DNA of 64,000 bases. Source: Paratinospora sagittata (Eukaryota; Streptophyta; Magnoliopsida; Ranunculales; Menispermaceae). Where the stretch lies: NCBI GenBank assembly GCA_035771175.1, contig CM069590.1, forward strand, positions 59,533,725-59,597,724, read 5' to 3'. Below, piece by piece: positions 23,401-35,719 of the stretch; the first letter of the stretch is position 1, and the number at the start of each line of letters is the position of its first letter. The translations under genes were made by a program, and so were the position numbers. Below the pieces are notes generated by a model. It searched no databases. It saw only the letters and a program-made list of their open reading frames with translations, and was not told the DNA's origin.

Positions 23401-25750
23401 TAGGGGCTCATTTTGAAGATTATTTTTTATATATATATGCACCAAACAAGGGCAAGATTTAGGGGAAACCCCATTTATCAAATGATCCAAAAAAAAAAAG
23501 AAATCATATACATGATCATTTTGGATAGAATCAATTGACCTAATGGCCCTGATTAAATAGTAAGATATATATAAAACTGAGTTAAGAATTGAAGCTGATG
23601 CAAAACAGTAGTAGTAATTAAAGGGTATACCTAACATCTATAAATGCTTCTGCTTTCTTAAAAGCAAGAGAAATGGATAAAATTAGTACTACAAGTTATT
23701 ATGAATGGTAGAGAAGACAAAAGTTGGTAGGTACAGAACCTCATTCAAGAAAAAGAACTCAAAAGTGGACAACAATGGACACAAGTAGAGTTGGTTAAAA
23801 AGTAGGTAAAACACAGGAGAACAGGCCTACCCAAGTGATGAAATGGTCATGAAAAGGAAAATAAAATAGGTAAATAATAATATTAATGCATTAATTATTT
23901 GGACACTTATATATTTTTATATATATAGATTATAGCTAGCTAAGTTGATGGGACTATTTGTTTGATATTGAGGAAGAGATATTTTTCTAAAGTTCTCTCT
24001 CCATTCCTCCATGTGTGGTGGGCAACAAAATTAAAATGTATGCAAATTGCAATATTAAGGTGAATCCACCCTTCTTCTCTAGGCCCCAACCTCTTATTGC
24101 CTAAACTTGCAACACAAGGTTGGAGACAAATATATATATATGAAAAATGAAAAAGTGAAAGGTGAACTTTGCCCACATACAACCACAACTACAACCACCT
24201 CTCTTTTTTCTTGTACACTTCTTTAGTACTCCTAACCTCCTCTCTCCTTCTAGAAGCCCTTCTCTTCTCTCTCGAGTACCTCTAGCTATACATAAATAAA
24301 ATGAATTATATATATGACTATTATTTACCCTCTCCAGCTAATTTGCAGTTTTATACAAACTACATCATAATTATATTTATATATATGTTAGGTATGTGTG
24401 ATTAGAATAATAATTTCACTACTTTAGATATGAACATCGAACAATTTTTTTTTTCATGTACAATATGAGTTAGAATCGATTCGTATGATGTTTTTTTTGA
24501 AGTAAATCTTCAAACACAAACTTATAAGTAATTAAATTAGGAACAATAATATTAATACTAATTAAAATCTAGACCTACTCAATAAATTAATATATATATA
24601 TATACACGAAGAAAAATGATTAATTTATTATTTATGTATTTTAATAAAGGGTATGGGAAGGGACAGTTAGTTGGGGTTTATAAAAGATCTAATCAATGGT
24701 GTGGCTGCAGATAAACCCATCAAAATTAATAAAAGTACCATCACATTATTATGTCTGCACAAATTGTCAAATACATAAATGCAAGAGCTGAGTGATTTGG
24801 ATCCCTACGGCTCAACTTGCTTCAATTTAAGTCAAAATTTTCATGATTATGTATAAAAACTGTCAAATACACAAAGAGAAAAGTCAATTAGACAAAAAAA
24901 TAAGATAAAATCTTGGGGATATATACAAATTGATGGAGGAGTACTTCAAAAAGTAATAAGAAACTGCAGACAAATTTCATTGAAATTGAAATAACAACAA
25001 AATGAGATGCTTGCATTTCCGAAAAATTAAAAAATCTGGTTCTAAATAGACAAACTAACTATAATATCAATAATATCATCATTACGTGTATAATATATAT
25101 ACATACGTTGATCTGTACCATATATATTTATTTATTTCCAACATGTTGTCTAATAATAACAAATGTACATGTAATTAGGGAATTAGGGTTGTAGGGGGTA
25201 TTTATTTAACTGAAGTAGTTCAGACACAGAAAGGCCGGTCTCACGCTTTGTCTGGCTGGCCATACTTTATTATTTAAATACCTTACTTTTACACCTACCT
25301 GAACGTAACCTCTACCACACAGATTTTATTTTAATTTGTCCTTCTAACTTGTCCAATTAATTATTATATATATTAAATATTAATTAATTTGATCAAACCA
25401 CAATATAAATTAATAAATATAAATATAAATATAAAGTAGAACCAAACCACCCAATCCCTTAATGAGCCTTTTCTCACCAACTCACATCTAGAAGCAATTA
25501 CGTCACTCCTCTGGCCCCATCCCTCTTCTCTTCTTCTTCGTTATAGTCAATATCCTATAAATGCCTAATTCAAGCCTTTCATTAGGGCCGGCCTTAAAGC
25601 AACACTGCAACCATCACCACTACTAACTCAACAATTCAAAAAACACACACACACAGAGCTACAACTACAACTAATACCACACCATCGCTACTACAACAAT
25701 ATATACTAACTATTATTATTATTGTTGTTTTAAAATTTTCATATTACGTG
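20444..25750. other. Long AT-rich spacer and MYB upstream region
   Basis: No gene recognised in 5.3 kb. It contains three related phrases of the form CTAAYAGGGACAAAAT near 20675, 20850 and 20997, several (TA)n runs, and only short open frames with no family resemblance. The last 500 bases are the MYB promoter. Confidence 0.5.
25293..25562 (+). promoter_or_regulatory. MYB gene promoter elements: AC element and TATA box
   Basis: ACCTACC (25293-25299) matches the AC element bound by phenylpropanoid R2R3-MYBs. TATAAAT lies at 25556-25562, about 190 bases before the ATG. Subgroup-4 MYBs are known to act on AC elements, so self-regulation is possible but not shown. Confidence 0.45.
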
Positions 25751-26638
25751 ATGGGTCGATCTCCTTGTTGTGAGAAAGCCCACACTAACAAAGGAGCTTG
25801 GACCAAAGAAGAAGATGATCGTCTTATTGCTCACATCCGAGCTCATGGTGAAGGCTGCTGGAGATCTCTTCCCAAAGCTGCTGGCCTTCTTCGCTGCGGT
25901 AAAAGCTGTAGGCTTCGTTGGATCAATTACTTGCGTCCCGATCTCAAACGCGGCAATTTCACCGAAGAAGAAGATGAACTTATCATCAAGCTTCATAGCC
26001 TTCTTGGTAACAAGTAAGTGTCAGACAAGAAAAAGGGATTTGTGGAGATTCTTTCCTATCGTGAGTTGATTTAATTAATTATGATTACAATATTTTTCTA
26101 TTTTGGGAAATATCGCAATTACAATATAATTAATAGGTGGTACTTTTGTTTTTTTTCTTTTGTGTAGATGGTCACTTATAGCGGGGAGATTACCAGGAAG
26201 AACGGATAATGAGATAAAGAATTACTGGAACACTCATATAAGGAGAAAATTGATGAGCCGTGGAATTGATCCTGCGACACATAGACCCATTAACGAGGCC
26301 GCCGCGGTGGCTGCTGCTGCTGCTGTGCCGGTATCATCAAATGTTGTTAAAACAATATCATTCGCAGCTGCTGCTAATTCCCTTGAAATTGGGACAGAAG
26401 AAAGTGATCATCAAAAGAAAGTTAATATTATTGAAGAAACTAAGAGCAATAATAATATGAATATTGATGAAGAGCGATGCCCGGATTTAAATCTCGAACT
26501 TCGAATCAGCCTTCCTTATCAACACCAAGTAGTACCAGAGACATTAATGAAGAGTGGATCAGGAGGAAGATCATCAAGAAATCTTTGCTTCTCTTGCAGC
26601 TTGGGGTTGATGAACAGTAAGGATTGCAGTTGTTTTTT

Positions 26639-26670
<32 letters not shown>

Positions 26671-26786
26671 ATAGTAGCAATAGTAACATTAGTATTAATA
26701 TTAACGGAGATGGTGGTAGCAATTGTACTGATTTCTTGGGATTAAAAAGTGGATTGCTGGATTACAGAAGCTTGGAGATGAAATGA
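25751..26786 (+). CDS. MYB4-like: R2R3-MYB repressor, subgroup 4 (MYB4-like), 2 exons
   Basis: Exons 25751-26013 and 26168-26786 give 293 residues. The start is [20 protein letters not shown], the standard subgroup opening; a GTG triplet three bases earlier is not the start. R2 and R3 repeats cover about residues 10-115, with the regular Trp residues. The bHLH-interaction signature [20 protein letters not shown] is intact. After the DNA-binding domain come the C1 motif [11 protein letters not shown] (about 120-130), the C2 EAR repression motif [11 protein letters not shown] (about 193-203), a Cys-rich motif CFSCSLG...CSC (about 228-243), and a C-terminal [17 protein letters not shown] motif. 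Members repress phenylpropanoid and flavonoid genes in the nucleus. Only the intron after GNK is present. An AGT triplet run encodes about ten consecutive Ser. Confidence 0.94.
26639..26700 (+). repeat. AGT/AAT triplet repeat in the MYB coding region
   Basis: Ten or so AGT units followed by mixed AAT/AGC/AGT triplets, encoding Ser then Ser/Asn. It separates the Cys-rich motif from the C-terminal motif, and the run stays in frame. Confidence 0.9.
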
Positions 26787-28582
26787 ACTGGGAGGAACTG
26801 ATCTTAGATTATTACGTGAAGTTCTCTACATTTCTCTACTGTTTGAGTTTGTACAATTATTAGCAAATATATAGTAATTTTAGCAGATTTTTTTCAAAGT
26901 ATCTGCTGTCATCAACGGCCAATTAACAAGAATTAATCATACTTGTTTTTTGCTTTCTTTTATTATGTTCATGGGTTCCTAATTTTTTGTTCAAGAAAGT
27001 ATATATATGGAACTGATGTTTGAGAAATTACACAAGAAAATGAAGGGAGGATCATAAACGAATGTATATTTAAGGAAAATTTGCTAATTTGAAGTCTTTT
27101 TCTTTTGATTTCTTTTTCATTTTCTTTTGGACCTCACATAAATTCATGAGTCTTTGAAGCGTTGAATGTGTGTGGATCAAAAGAGTAATCCCACATTGGA
27201 TATAGAAGAGCTTATCGGGTGAGATGTAACATGTGGATCTTTCTCTTATTAATATATTGAGGTTTTTCTAGTAAGTAAATTTAATTCTCGTTGTATCTTC
27301 TAGACATTATAGCTCAAACTCAACGGACTGATTTGTGTGGATGTTCATTTAGATAGGGGGTAGTTAATTAATCTGCTGTGAGTGATGAATGTTGTTTAAA
27401 TACCAGTCTTTCAAATAATAATTAAGTGTATATATGTTAAGGTTTTTTTCTTTTTTGAGAGGGGTATGTATTTTAAATTTGAATTAAATATATTTACTTA
27501 CTAATTCTTTGCCAGTTTATATGAATTTAATTACTAATTGTATTTTTTTCCCTTTTCAAATGTCAGTTTTTGTAATTATATTTTCTGGATTTTGTTTTGT
27601 TTTGTTGTTGATTTAAAAGTGTTTTTCAAGAATCCCTTTTTGTCTTTAATGGAGAAAATGGGATTTTCATTTAAGAAATTGGATAAGCTGTGAGAGGATG
27701 AGAAACAAAGGAAGGAGCTGGAGAAAGATGGCCGGGGGTTGGTGGTCTATCACTTCAAGAAATAAAAGCAAGAACAATATAAAAGCCTAAGTGAAAGAAA
27801 GTTCTAAATTAATGCTACCAAAGACATATCATCTTCTACCTACCAAATAATAACCATACCTCCACGACTAATACAACCAGCAGAAACAACAAAAGTAACA
27901 AGATTCCTTGCTATATCTAACTATCAAATTATTTAAGGAAACATAAACCCTAAAATGTGATGTACATAACTATTGATATTTTTAAAAGGCGTCACGCTAG
28001 CTTTATGTATTTCATTTTTACTTTAAAAGATGGTGTATATATCATCGTATGTGACCCTGTTCATATTTTCAGGTTTGGATTAGTGATGAAACAAATCTAA
28101 TATTAAAAGGTAATATATGAGTCATTAATTAACTAAAACCAAGAACTAACTTGAGAAATAGTTGGTCCTTGTCAAAGAGAATAAAATACATGAAGACAAA
28201 AAGATGATGCTATCGTGGGATTTTAATTAATAATCTCATGTCATATATCATAATAAGAACAATGAAATCAAATTTGATTAGATCATTAATTAGCTCAAAT
28301 TAGGCACCGCCATCCAACTAAAACTAGCCGATCCAAAAAAAATATAATTCATATGTAGATAATAATATATGCTTTAGCTATTGATGATAAGCTAGTTTTG
28401 TAATACTTTAAGCATGATTAAACTAAAGAACAAGATCATTCAATACTCTCGATAATCGTGAAAAGGGTACTTAATATATAGAAAAATAGTGATAATATAA
28501 GGTGGCATGAAGCATGACTATGTAAAGAAATTAATGAAACTACAATTCCTAAAGTGGAAAACAAAATCAATAGAGCAATTTA
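26787..28582. other. Spacer downstream of the MYB gene
   Basis: MYB 3' UTR followed by AT-rich sequence. A phrase TAATCCCACATTGG near 27190 resembles repeat-derived or snRNA-promoter-like sequence, but no RNA gene follows it. Nothing else recognised. Confidence 0.45.
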
Positions 28583-29838
28583 GAGCATTTTCAACGTAAA
28601 TATGAATTGTAAAAAAACTCAAGACATTCAATTAAAATAGACCTCTCCAATGCAACTATCACTTTCACTGTCAAGCAAAGGTGACAAATAAAAAAAATAA
28701 AGGCTATCAACATAACCGTCTATTTTTAGATGGTCTGTTGGACAATTATTTATTACTGACTCAGCAAATAAATTATTTTATTTGGCTAAAAATAAAAAAT
28801 AAAAAACAATTGGCGCAAAAATAAAAATAAAAATAAAGTTGGCGTAAAATAAAAAGTAAAAAAACGGAACTTCTGCCTCTTCCTCTTCTTCTACTTCTAC
28901 ATCTTCTTCTTTTAAAAAATAATGCATTACCCTCTATTTTAATTTTCTCAAAATATAAGAAAATAAAATTTGATCTTATAAAAAAATTATAATTAATAAA
29001 ATTTAAGATATTAAATTGAACAACTTTTGTACTTTGTATTTTCAATTTTTTACCCTTAATTCTAACTTTTTTTAAATAATAGGAAATAAGTATTTTAAGA
29101 TTAAAAGAATAAAAACCCTTAAATGTAAAGATTTTTCTACCATAAATTTTTATTTTTACCTTTTATTTTAATTTTTTAAATTAAAACATAATATATACTT
29201 TAAAAAAAACAAGAATAAAAATCTTGTATTATAATTTTTATTGCTTGCTGAGTACCCTTATTTTGATTTGTTATCTCCTGTTTGAATTTTATTAAGATAA
29301 ATTAGAATAAAAAATTCTAATTAAAAGAATAAAAACTTGAACTCAACAAATATTTTTACCCTTTATTTTAATTTTTATTATTTTTTAAGCAAAAAGAATA
29401 AATATAATTAAATAAAAATCACAAGCCTTCCAGTTAAAATTCTTTTATTTTGAAAATATTTATTGGTTTGGTTTTATTTATTTTTATTTTTTTGAAAACC
29501 TGAATTGTAAATTTATTTTTAAATAATTAAAAAAGAAGGTAACAAATTAAATACAGGGAAAACTATATTTTATTAATTAAAGAGAATACGTAGTTTATTT
29601 TTTTATTTTTTTAAAAATTTCTTACTATATATATTATTTTTTACAGGGATATTGTTTGGTTTAAATAGGTAAAAAAGGAAACCAAAAAAGTAAAAGTGAA
29701 AAAAAAACATTTAATACATTGTTAAAATAAGTGAAAGGATTGGAGATTATTTTTTAACTTAATTGTCTATTAAAATTTTTTTTTATGCTATGTAGAAAAC
29801 AAATCTCTTGACATTTTTAAAGACAATTCATAATGCTC
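28583..29838. mobile_element. Non-autonomous PIF/Harbinger-like element
   Basis: The left end begins GAGCATTTTCAACGTAAATA and the right end, reversed, begins GAGCATTATGAATTGTC. Both lead into ATGAATTGT, so the termini are inverted repeats. TTA flanks each side (28580-28582 and 29839-29841), matching the 3-bp TWA target preference of PIF/Harbinger elements. The 1256-bp interior is very AT-rich with no transposase frame, so it would depend on a partner element elsewhere. Confidence 0.65.
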
Positions 29839-29841
29839 TTA

Positions 29842-31334
29842 GTCTAATTTAGGGCTCCTACCTATTCAACTTTGATAGACATTAATACATCACAGGAAAG
29901 ATTAAGTTAAACATACTTAGGTCAAGCACAGGCGGTAATTTAATGATCTAACAATGGTGGGACAATGGTGACAACATATTTGTGGGGTCTGATGAAAACT
30001 ACCAATCAAATCAGATTTGATTGGTAATATTGATGAGGATGAGGATGAGGGTGATGATGATGATAATGATAATGTTACAAGAACTAAGTAGCTAAGAGAA
30101 ACATTAATCTTAAGAGGAAAGGAAAGATGGAGATGGAGAACATAAAATCCAAAAGATGATGACCTAACACATATATACCCTTTTTAGCCCATGAAGGCAA
30201 TGGAGGGGTGTGTGGTGGTGACAAGAAGGAAACATAAAATAAAGAAAATAGAAAGGGCAATAGCTACTATTGCACTATAACAAATAAATAAATAAATATA
30301 TAAATATATGTGTATGTATCAGTACTACATCCATCAAGTGAAAGAAGTCTCTTTTCCATTCTCACCTACCTTTGCCTTTTTCAAACATGTTAGGTAGAGA
30401 ATTCAGAAGCTTCCATGAGCTCAAAGCAATAATTTTTTAAGCTTCAAAGGAAATTTGTTTGCCAAGGCAATTTGGCCATTATTACTTTTTGCGTTCCCAT
30501 CAATATCAAAATTATTGCTCAAAACCCTAATTTAATAATTCAACTTCCACCAATAGCACATGCCTGACCCCAGTGCTAGTGCTGGCCCCCCTTTACTCAA
30601 CCTAACTACTAAATGAATTCTGTCAATTCACTAATATATATATATATATATATAGCCACCCCTCCTTTTTTAATCAATTATTTTTGGAATTAATGATTAT
30701 TAATCAGATCAGCTTCAGCTGTTATATATATATTAAATATATATTAATTAGACATAACATATAGAAAGTTGTCTCTAGAAACTAGACGATATATGCTAAC
30801 ATGGACAGATTTGGTGAACATATATAGATTTTAATATTTTTCATTAAAAAAAGAGTCATTAAGTATAACTTGGTTCTCGATGTTAATATATATTAGACAT
30901 ACTAGCTAGTGCCACCAACAACTTCTTAATATATATTGAGTTAAATGGTCAATCATTAAGAGTAAAAATTTATTAAATAAAATATTTATAATCATATATA
31001 TATAAATTGACAAAATAATATGTATATTATTTAACACAAGCACTTTTTCTACCATTTAAACTTTTAAATTTTTAATTGCTCTAATTCCTATTTCTCAAAC
31101 TATAGACTAATAAAAAGAAAAAAATAAATAAAGAAAACAATTAATAAAGAAAGAAAAAGCCAAATATATATAACATTTTTTTTTTTACAAAAGAAAAAAA
31201 TAAAGAAAGAAAGAAAAAGCCATAAAATGTGGAAACTATTCTACAACCAAAATTAGGAGCATATAGATCTAAAAAGACTTTTTGCGTTGAGAGTAGAGTC
31301 ATTCAGCGCACATACTACCAGGTACCAACCCCCC
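29842..31334. other. AT-rich spacer with GAT repeats
   Basis: Contains a GATGAGGATGAGG/GATGAT stretch at about 30030-30070 and several TA runs. No gene recognised. Confidence 0.45.
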
Positions 31335-31380
31335 CTACTGGCTACTGGCTACTGGCTACCGGCTACTGGCTACTGGCTAC
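31335..31380. repeat. CTACTGG heptamer minisatellite
   Basis: Six full units of CTACTGG (the fourth reads CTACCGG) plus four bases of a seventh. It directly precedes an unusually GC-rich stretch of about 150 bases (31381-31530). Confidence 0.93.
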
Positions 31381-31965
31381 CCATAGAGAAAATGGGGCCA
31401 TTTGGCTGGCAGTTGGGGCGAGCCAGCCGCACCATGTGTTGGGTTCGTGGGCGGGTTTGGCCCACGCCCCCACCACGGTTCGACCCCACCTCGCACCTCC
31501 ACTCTCCACCGTTTTTGGGGAGAGAAAGTGGGAATTTTTTTTTCTATCAGTTCTTTTCCTTCTTCCCACCTAATCAACAAACCCAATATCCCCCTTCTTT
31601 TAGAAACAACAAACTCGTCTAAGCTATTCTTTTTATAATTTTAAATATATGGTACACATACTAAACTTGGTTAAATGTAATTAGATCTTGTTTGTTTGGT
31701 ACAACTTTGTCAAAATAATTTTTTATTAAAAGTTTTTCAAAAAATATGTTTTTGTAAAAAAATTAGACTCGGCTTTTCTAACAAGTTGGCAAAAAGTAGA
31801 CATTTTTAAATATTTTTAAAAATATTTTTCTCTTAAAAATAATTTATACAAAGTCATTTAATACTTCGTTTACACACAATGATAATAAAGTTTTAATATG
31901 TCAATGTTCAAAAACCACTTGACTAAATGAGCAGCGCAACAACTAAAATTATATTTAATGCTACA
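31381..31965. other. GC-rich island then AT-rich spacer
   Basis: 31381-31530 is GC-rich in an AT-rich neighbourhood and is open in several frames on both strands. No frame resembles a known protein, so I treat the frames as a composition effect. It may be a repeat insertion. The rest is AT-rich. Confidence 0.4.
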
Positions 31966-32150
31966 AGAATATATTTTTTTAACACACATTTTTTACATTA
32001 TAAGTAAAAGTGATTATATTATCTCGAATTACGTAATAGTATTTCGTATCATGCGTTAATTGGATAATATGAGGTAGTGTCATGTTATTCGAGAAAATTT
32101 AATCACTATCACTTGTAATATTAAAAATATGTGGAAAATAATATGTCAAC
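31966..32150. repeat. Fold-back (long inverted repeat) element
   Basis: The left arm (about 31966-32030, including AAGTAAAAGTGATTATATT) pairs imperfectly with the right arm (about 32087-32150, including AATCACTATCACTTGTAAT) around a roughly 55-base centre. Arms of about 65 bases with about 80% pairing suggest a small MITE. Confidence 0.6.
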
Positions 32151-33515
32151 TAATTATTTTCCTATAACAAAAGTTTATTAAACATTATTGCCTCAAATCA
32201 TATATTATGATCCAAGGTAATTCAACGTTACATTCACAAAAATATTTCTACCAATGTCAAATTATGAATATTATTTTTAAAGCCTTGTTTGGTATAAGAT
32301 TTAAAATACTTTTTTTTTGTTTTTAAATCTAAAATTTTTGAAAACCTTGTTTGGTTGAAGTGTTTTCAAAATATTTAAAAACTGTTTTTTAATTTTACTT
32401 TAAAAGTTTCAAAGGAGATAAGAGTACAATCAATTGCTGTTTTCATTAAGAGTACAATAAAAAAAGGCGGGAAGAAATTAGGTTCTTTTTTCAGGGGAGG
32501 ATGGTGTTAAGTACACCAAGTGCGCAAGATAGTGGGGGTGGTAGTGGTGAGAAGAGAGGAACAAGTTTGGTGGAGAACAGTAAAAGTGTTTTGTTATGTG
32601 GTGCGGAAAAGGAAAAAAAGAAAATAAAAATAAGTGATGATGACGACGATGATGACCTGATGGGACTGGTGATGGTGATGGTGATGGTGCTATGTGATGT
32701 GATGTGATGGGACGATGAGATAGAGAAGGCGAAGAGTGAGGGCAGGTTAACTACCGTTGATTCCGAAACTTTATGATCACGCATTTAATAAAAGGACATG
32801 AAATTGGGTGCACCCACCACCGCACGGCACATCCATTGAACCCTATTTGATGCACAGATGCATTGATGCAGCGACGCGTGCCCCCACCCTCCTCTGCCTC
32901 CCCCCTCCTTTAATTAATTTCCATCAAATATCTAATTCTAAGCTTTGACTCCACTTGTGTAAATAAAAAAAAAAAATCAGATTATCTATTCTATTAATGA
33001 TCTTTGAATATCATTTTCAATATTTAAATTTAATATTCACCTAACTAGGTTATTTATTTATTTATCATATGTGCTCCAACTTAGGTATGTAGAGGTTAAC
33101 TCCCCTTCATAATCTTTTATTTTGTTACTTAGTCATTCAAGATATTTAAATTATGATTGGTAATAATTCAGGTAGTTTAAATTATCTATCACTCACTTTT
33201 CCATGATTAAAGGTAATGAATACTTGTCAAACACACGTGAATATATCATTCTATTCCATTAATTGTAGTGTTAAGATAATGATTTCCTTAATACACATCA
33301 TAGAAGATTATTAGCCCATCTAATTAATCAACTTAGTCACACTTAATCCACCATGTCATGATTTATCTACTCATTCATTAATTCTAAATAATGATGATAT
33401 GGTCCATATAATTATGTAACACGTAAAAAGTCTCGATTCGACAGTGAACTAATCAAGAACCTTCTTCAATTTATTTCATTTATACTTATATTATATTAAG
33501 AGTTTAAGATATAGT
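32151..33515. other. Spacer, no gene recognised
   Basis: Includes a GAT/GGTGAT-rich stretch at 32635-32700 that opens low-complexity Asp-rich and Met/Val frames; I do not accept them as genes. The rest is AT-rich. Confidence 0.45.
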
Positions 33516-33781
33516 TTTATTTATTTTTTATTTTAATAGAAACAAAATTCTGACTACTCATCCTAGATCCCTATAATTCCAACTAGTAGGTATCAAATCT
33601 TTTCAGGACCTACTAATTCTTACACCAACATGTCGATTTCGTGATCAAAGTTTCCTTAGACACTACATAAATCACACGCAGAACTCGTCAATACTTCTAT
33701 TTCTTGTACGTCCTCGAACTTGAACACATAACTCTAAAAAGCATACCCGCTCTTTAGTTACGGTGCCAACCGCCAGTTGGC
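33516..33781 (-). mobile_element. SINE, minus orientation, related to the 20.1 kb copy
   Basis: Read on the minus strand: GCCAACTGGCGG, then GGCACCGTAACTAAAG (A-box region), then GTTCAAGTTCGAGG (B-box-like), and a tail ending TTTTGTTTCTATT followed by an A-rich run (T-rich 33516-33537 on the plus strand). The head (GCACCGT) and tail (TTGTTTCTA) match the element at 20111-20443. Confidence 0.6.
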
Positions 33782-35416
33782 TAATATATAATTTGGTTCA
33801 CATCTTATTTTCCTATCATTTTTGATAAAATTGCCTTAGTTTTGATTAGAATTGAAGTGCCAGTGATACATATTTATTTAGTAAAAAAATAAATAAATAA
33901 ATATGGTTCGTTCTTAATAATCAAATAAAAAAGAGTTTCTTTTTGAGAAATTAGCCTCTTTCCAAAAGGGTCACTAAGAGTACTAATATTCTAAACTGCC
34001 AGGTGACCACTATCAGAATATGTGTTATCATTTTCATATGGTAGGAAGATAACTGAAATAAAGATTAAAAAAGGAAAGTATATCAAACCATAATGCACAT
34101 TTTTGTGTGTAGCAATTTGCTTTTATACATTATTATCAGATGAAGAAAGTTTGAATTACCAGCAAATGGTTACTTCTGTAAACAGTGAAACCCAAAAGCT
34201 ATTAAACTAAGTCTGAAAGGCTTGTTTAATGCGCGAAATAAAATAAAATTATTTTTATAAAATTGAATTGAATAAGGTAAGAAATGATAAAATTAAAAAT
34301 AGAATATTTTGTGTTTGGTACAATATAAGATAAGAATAAAAATAAAGGCATTCCATATTTGACATGTTTAGAATTGAAATGAAAAATATTTATTTTTTTT
34401 TAAAACTTAATTGTTTAAAAAAATTACATTAAATAAAAAAAATATTTTGCAATTTGCCAAACCAGTAAAATTTATAATTTTTTTTTTTTAAAAAAAAGGA
34501 AAGAGGAAGAAAAAAGATAAACGAAAAAGAGCCCTGAAAAGAGGGGAATAATCCTGACGTTTAGGTCGGAATTATTTAATTCTATTCCAATCAAGGACAG
34601 AGCTATTTATGGGCTAACCTTAGCTGCAGCCCAAGTAAATTTTTTATAAATATATTAGTTGTTATTATCCTTGGTAATAGTGGTGTAGGTAGCTGTCTTA
34701 GGTCATGGTTCAAATCTAATAATTTTTATTTTTTCTTTTTCATATATCCTTCTACCCAATATTCATTTATCTCCATTTTGATCATTCTATCCAATAATAA
34801 TTATTAATAAATTAATAAAATAATAATGTTTTCACAAAAAAGAAAACCCAATAATAATAATCCATAAATCTATTTTTTCTTTTCCATATATCCTTTTACT
34901 CAATATTCATTTGTCTTTAATTTTTTTTTAGAAATCACATACCAAAAAAATGAGAGAGAATTACCTACATCACATTACCATTATTATTATTATTATTATT
35001 ATTATTTAAAAAAAAACTTCATAATAAAAAAAATAAAAAAGTGAGATGTACTAATTATTTTAAAAAAATAAACATTTTTTTTAAACACTAATATGCATCC
35101 ATGTTCATTTACATTTCAACTTTCTCTCTGCTACCTACCTCCTCTTTAACTAAAAATCAAGCATTGTAAATGAAATTAAGAATATTGTGAAACTATGAGT
35201 TACTAAATAAATCCATTTTTTTCATTCTCCGTATGAATAATAATATTTAAATTATAAATTTATATATTTTATAATTATCTTTTTTTATATTATTTTAAGT
35301 CTTACTCTACTTTTATTAACATTATAAAATATTAATAAATTATTTTTTTTAATTAGTCTAAGTAAATATCTTCATTGCGTTGCATATACTTTAACCATGT
35401 AGCCATTCATAGCTAA

Positions 35417-35530
35417 CTTGGACTCTTGATAAATATTTTTTAAAAACTAGTCCAAAATATTTTTAATTTATACCTTGGACTCAGATAAATATTTTTAAAA
35501 AAACTATTCCAAAATATCTTTAATTTATAC
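35417..35530. repeat. Diverged 57-bp tandem duplication
   Basis: The CTTGGACTC...AATTTATAC phrase starting at 35417 recurs at 35474 with a few differences. Confidence 0.8.
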
Positions 35531-35620
35531 CCTTAATTCATAATTCAATGCCCAAATCATACAAATTGCTCAAGACCTCCAGCATCACACCTCCAAATCA
35601 ATGCCAAATCGCCCAAAACA

Positions 35621-35719
35621 TCTTGCAACTCTTATTGTATCACCTAAATGCAAAATCCTAACTACACCCTCTTGCAACTCTTATTGTATCACCTGAAAGC
35701 AAAATCCTAACTACACCCC
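35621..35719. repeat. 49-bp tandem duplication
   Basis: The unit starting TCTTGCAACTCTTATTGT at 35621 recurs at 35670 with two or three substitutions. Confidence 0.88.

Noticed and set aside
27185..27210. CCCACATTGG phrase resembling the upstream element of plant snRNA genes
   Set aside because: The match is imperfect, there is no correctly spaced TATA box, and no U-snRNA sequence follows; similar phrases occur in plant repeats.
31229..31638. Several overlapping open frames on both strands over the GC-rich island
   Set aside because: Explained by low stop-codon frequency in GC-rich DNA; no recognisable domain or start context.
32491..32784. Asp-rich plus-strand and Ser/Ile-rich minus-strand frames
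   Set aside because: Produced by GAT and GGTGAT simple repeats.
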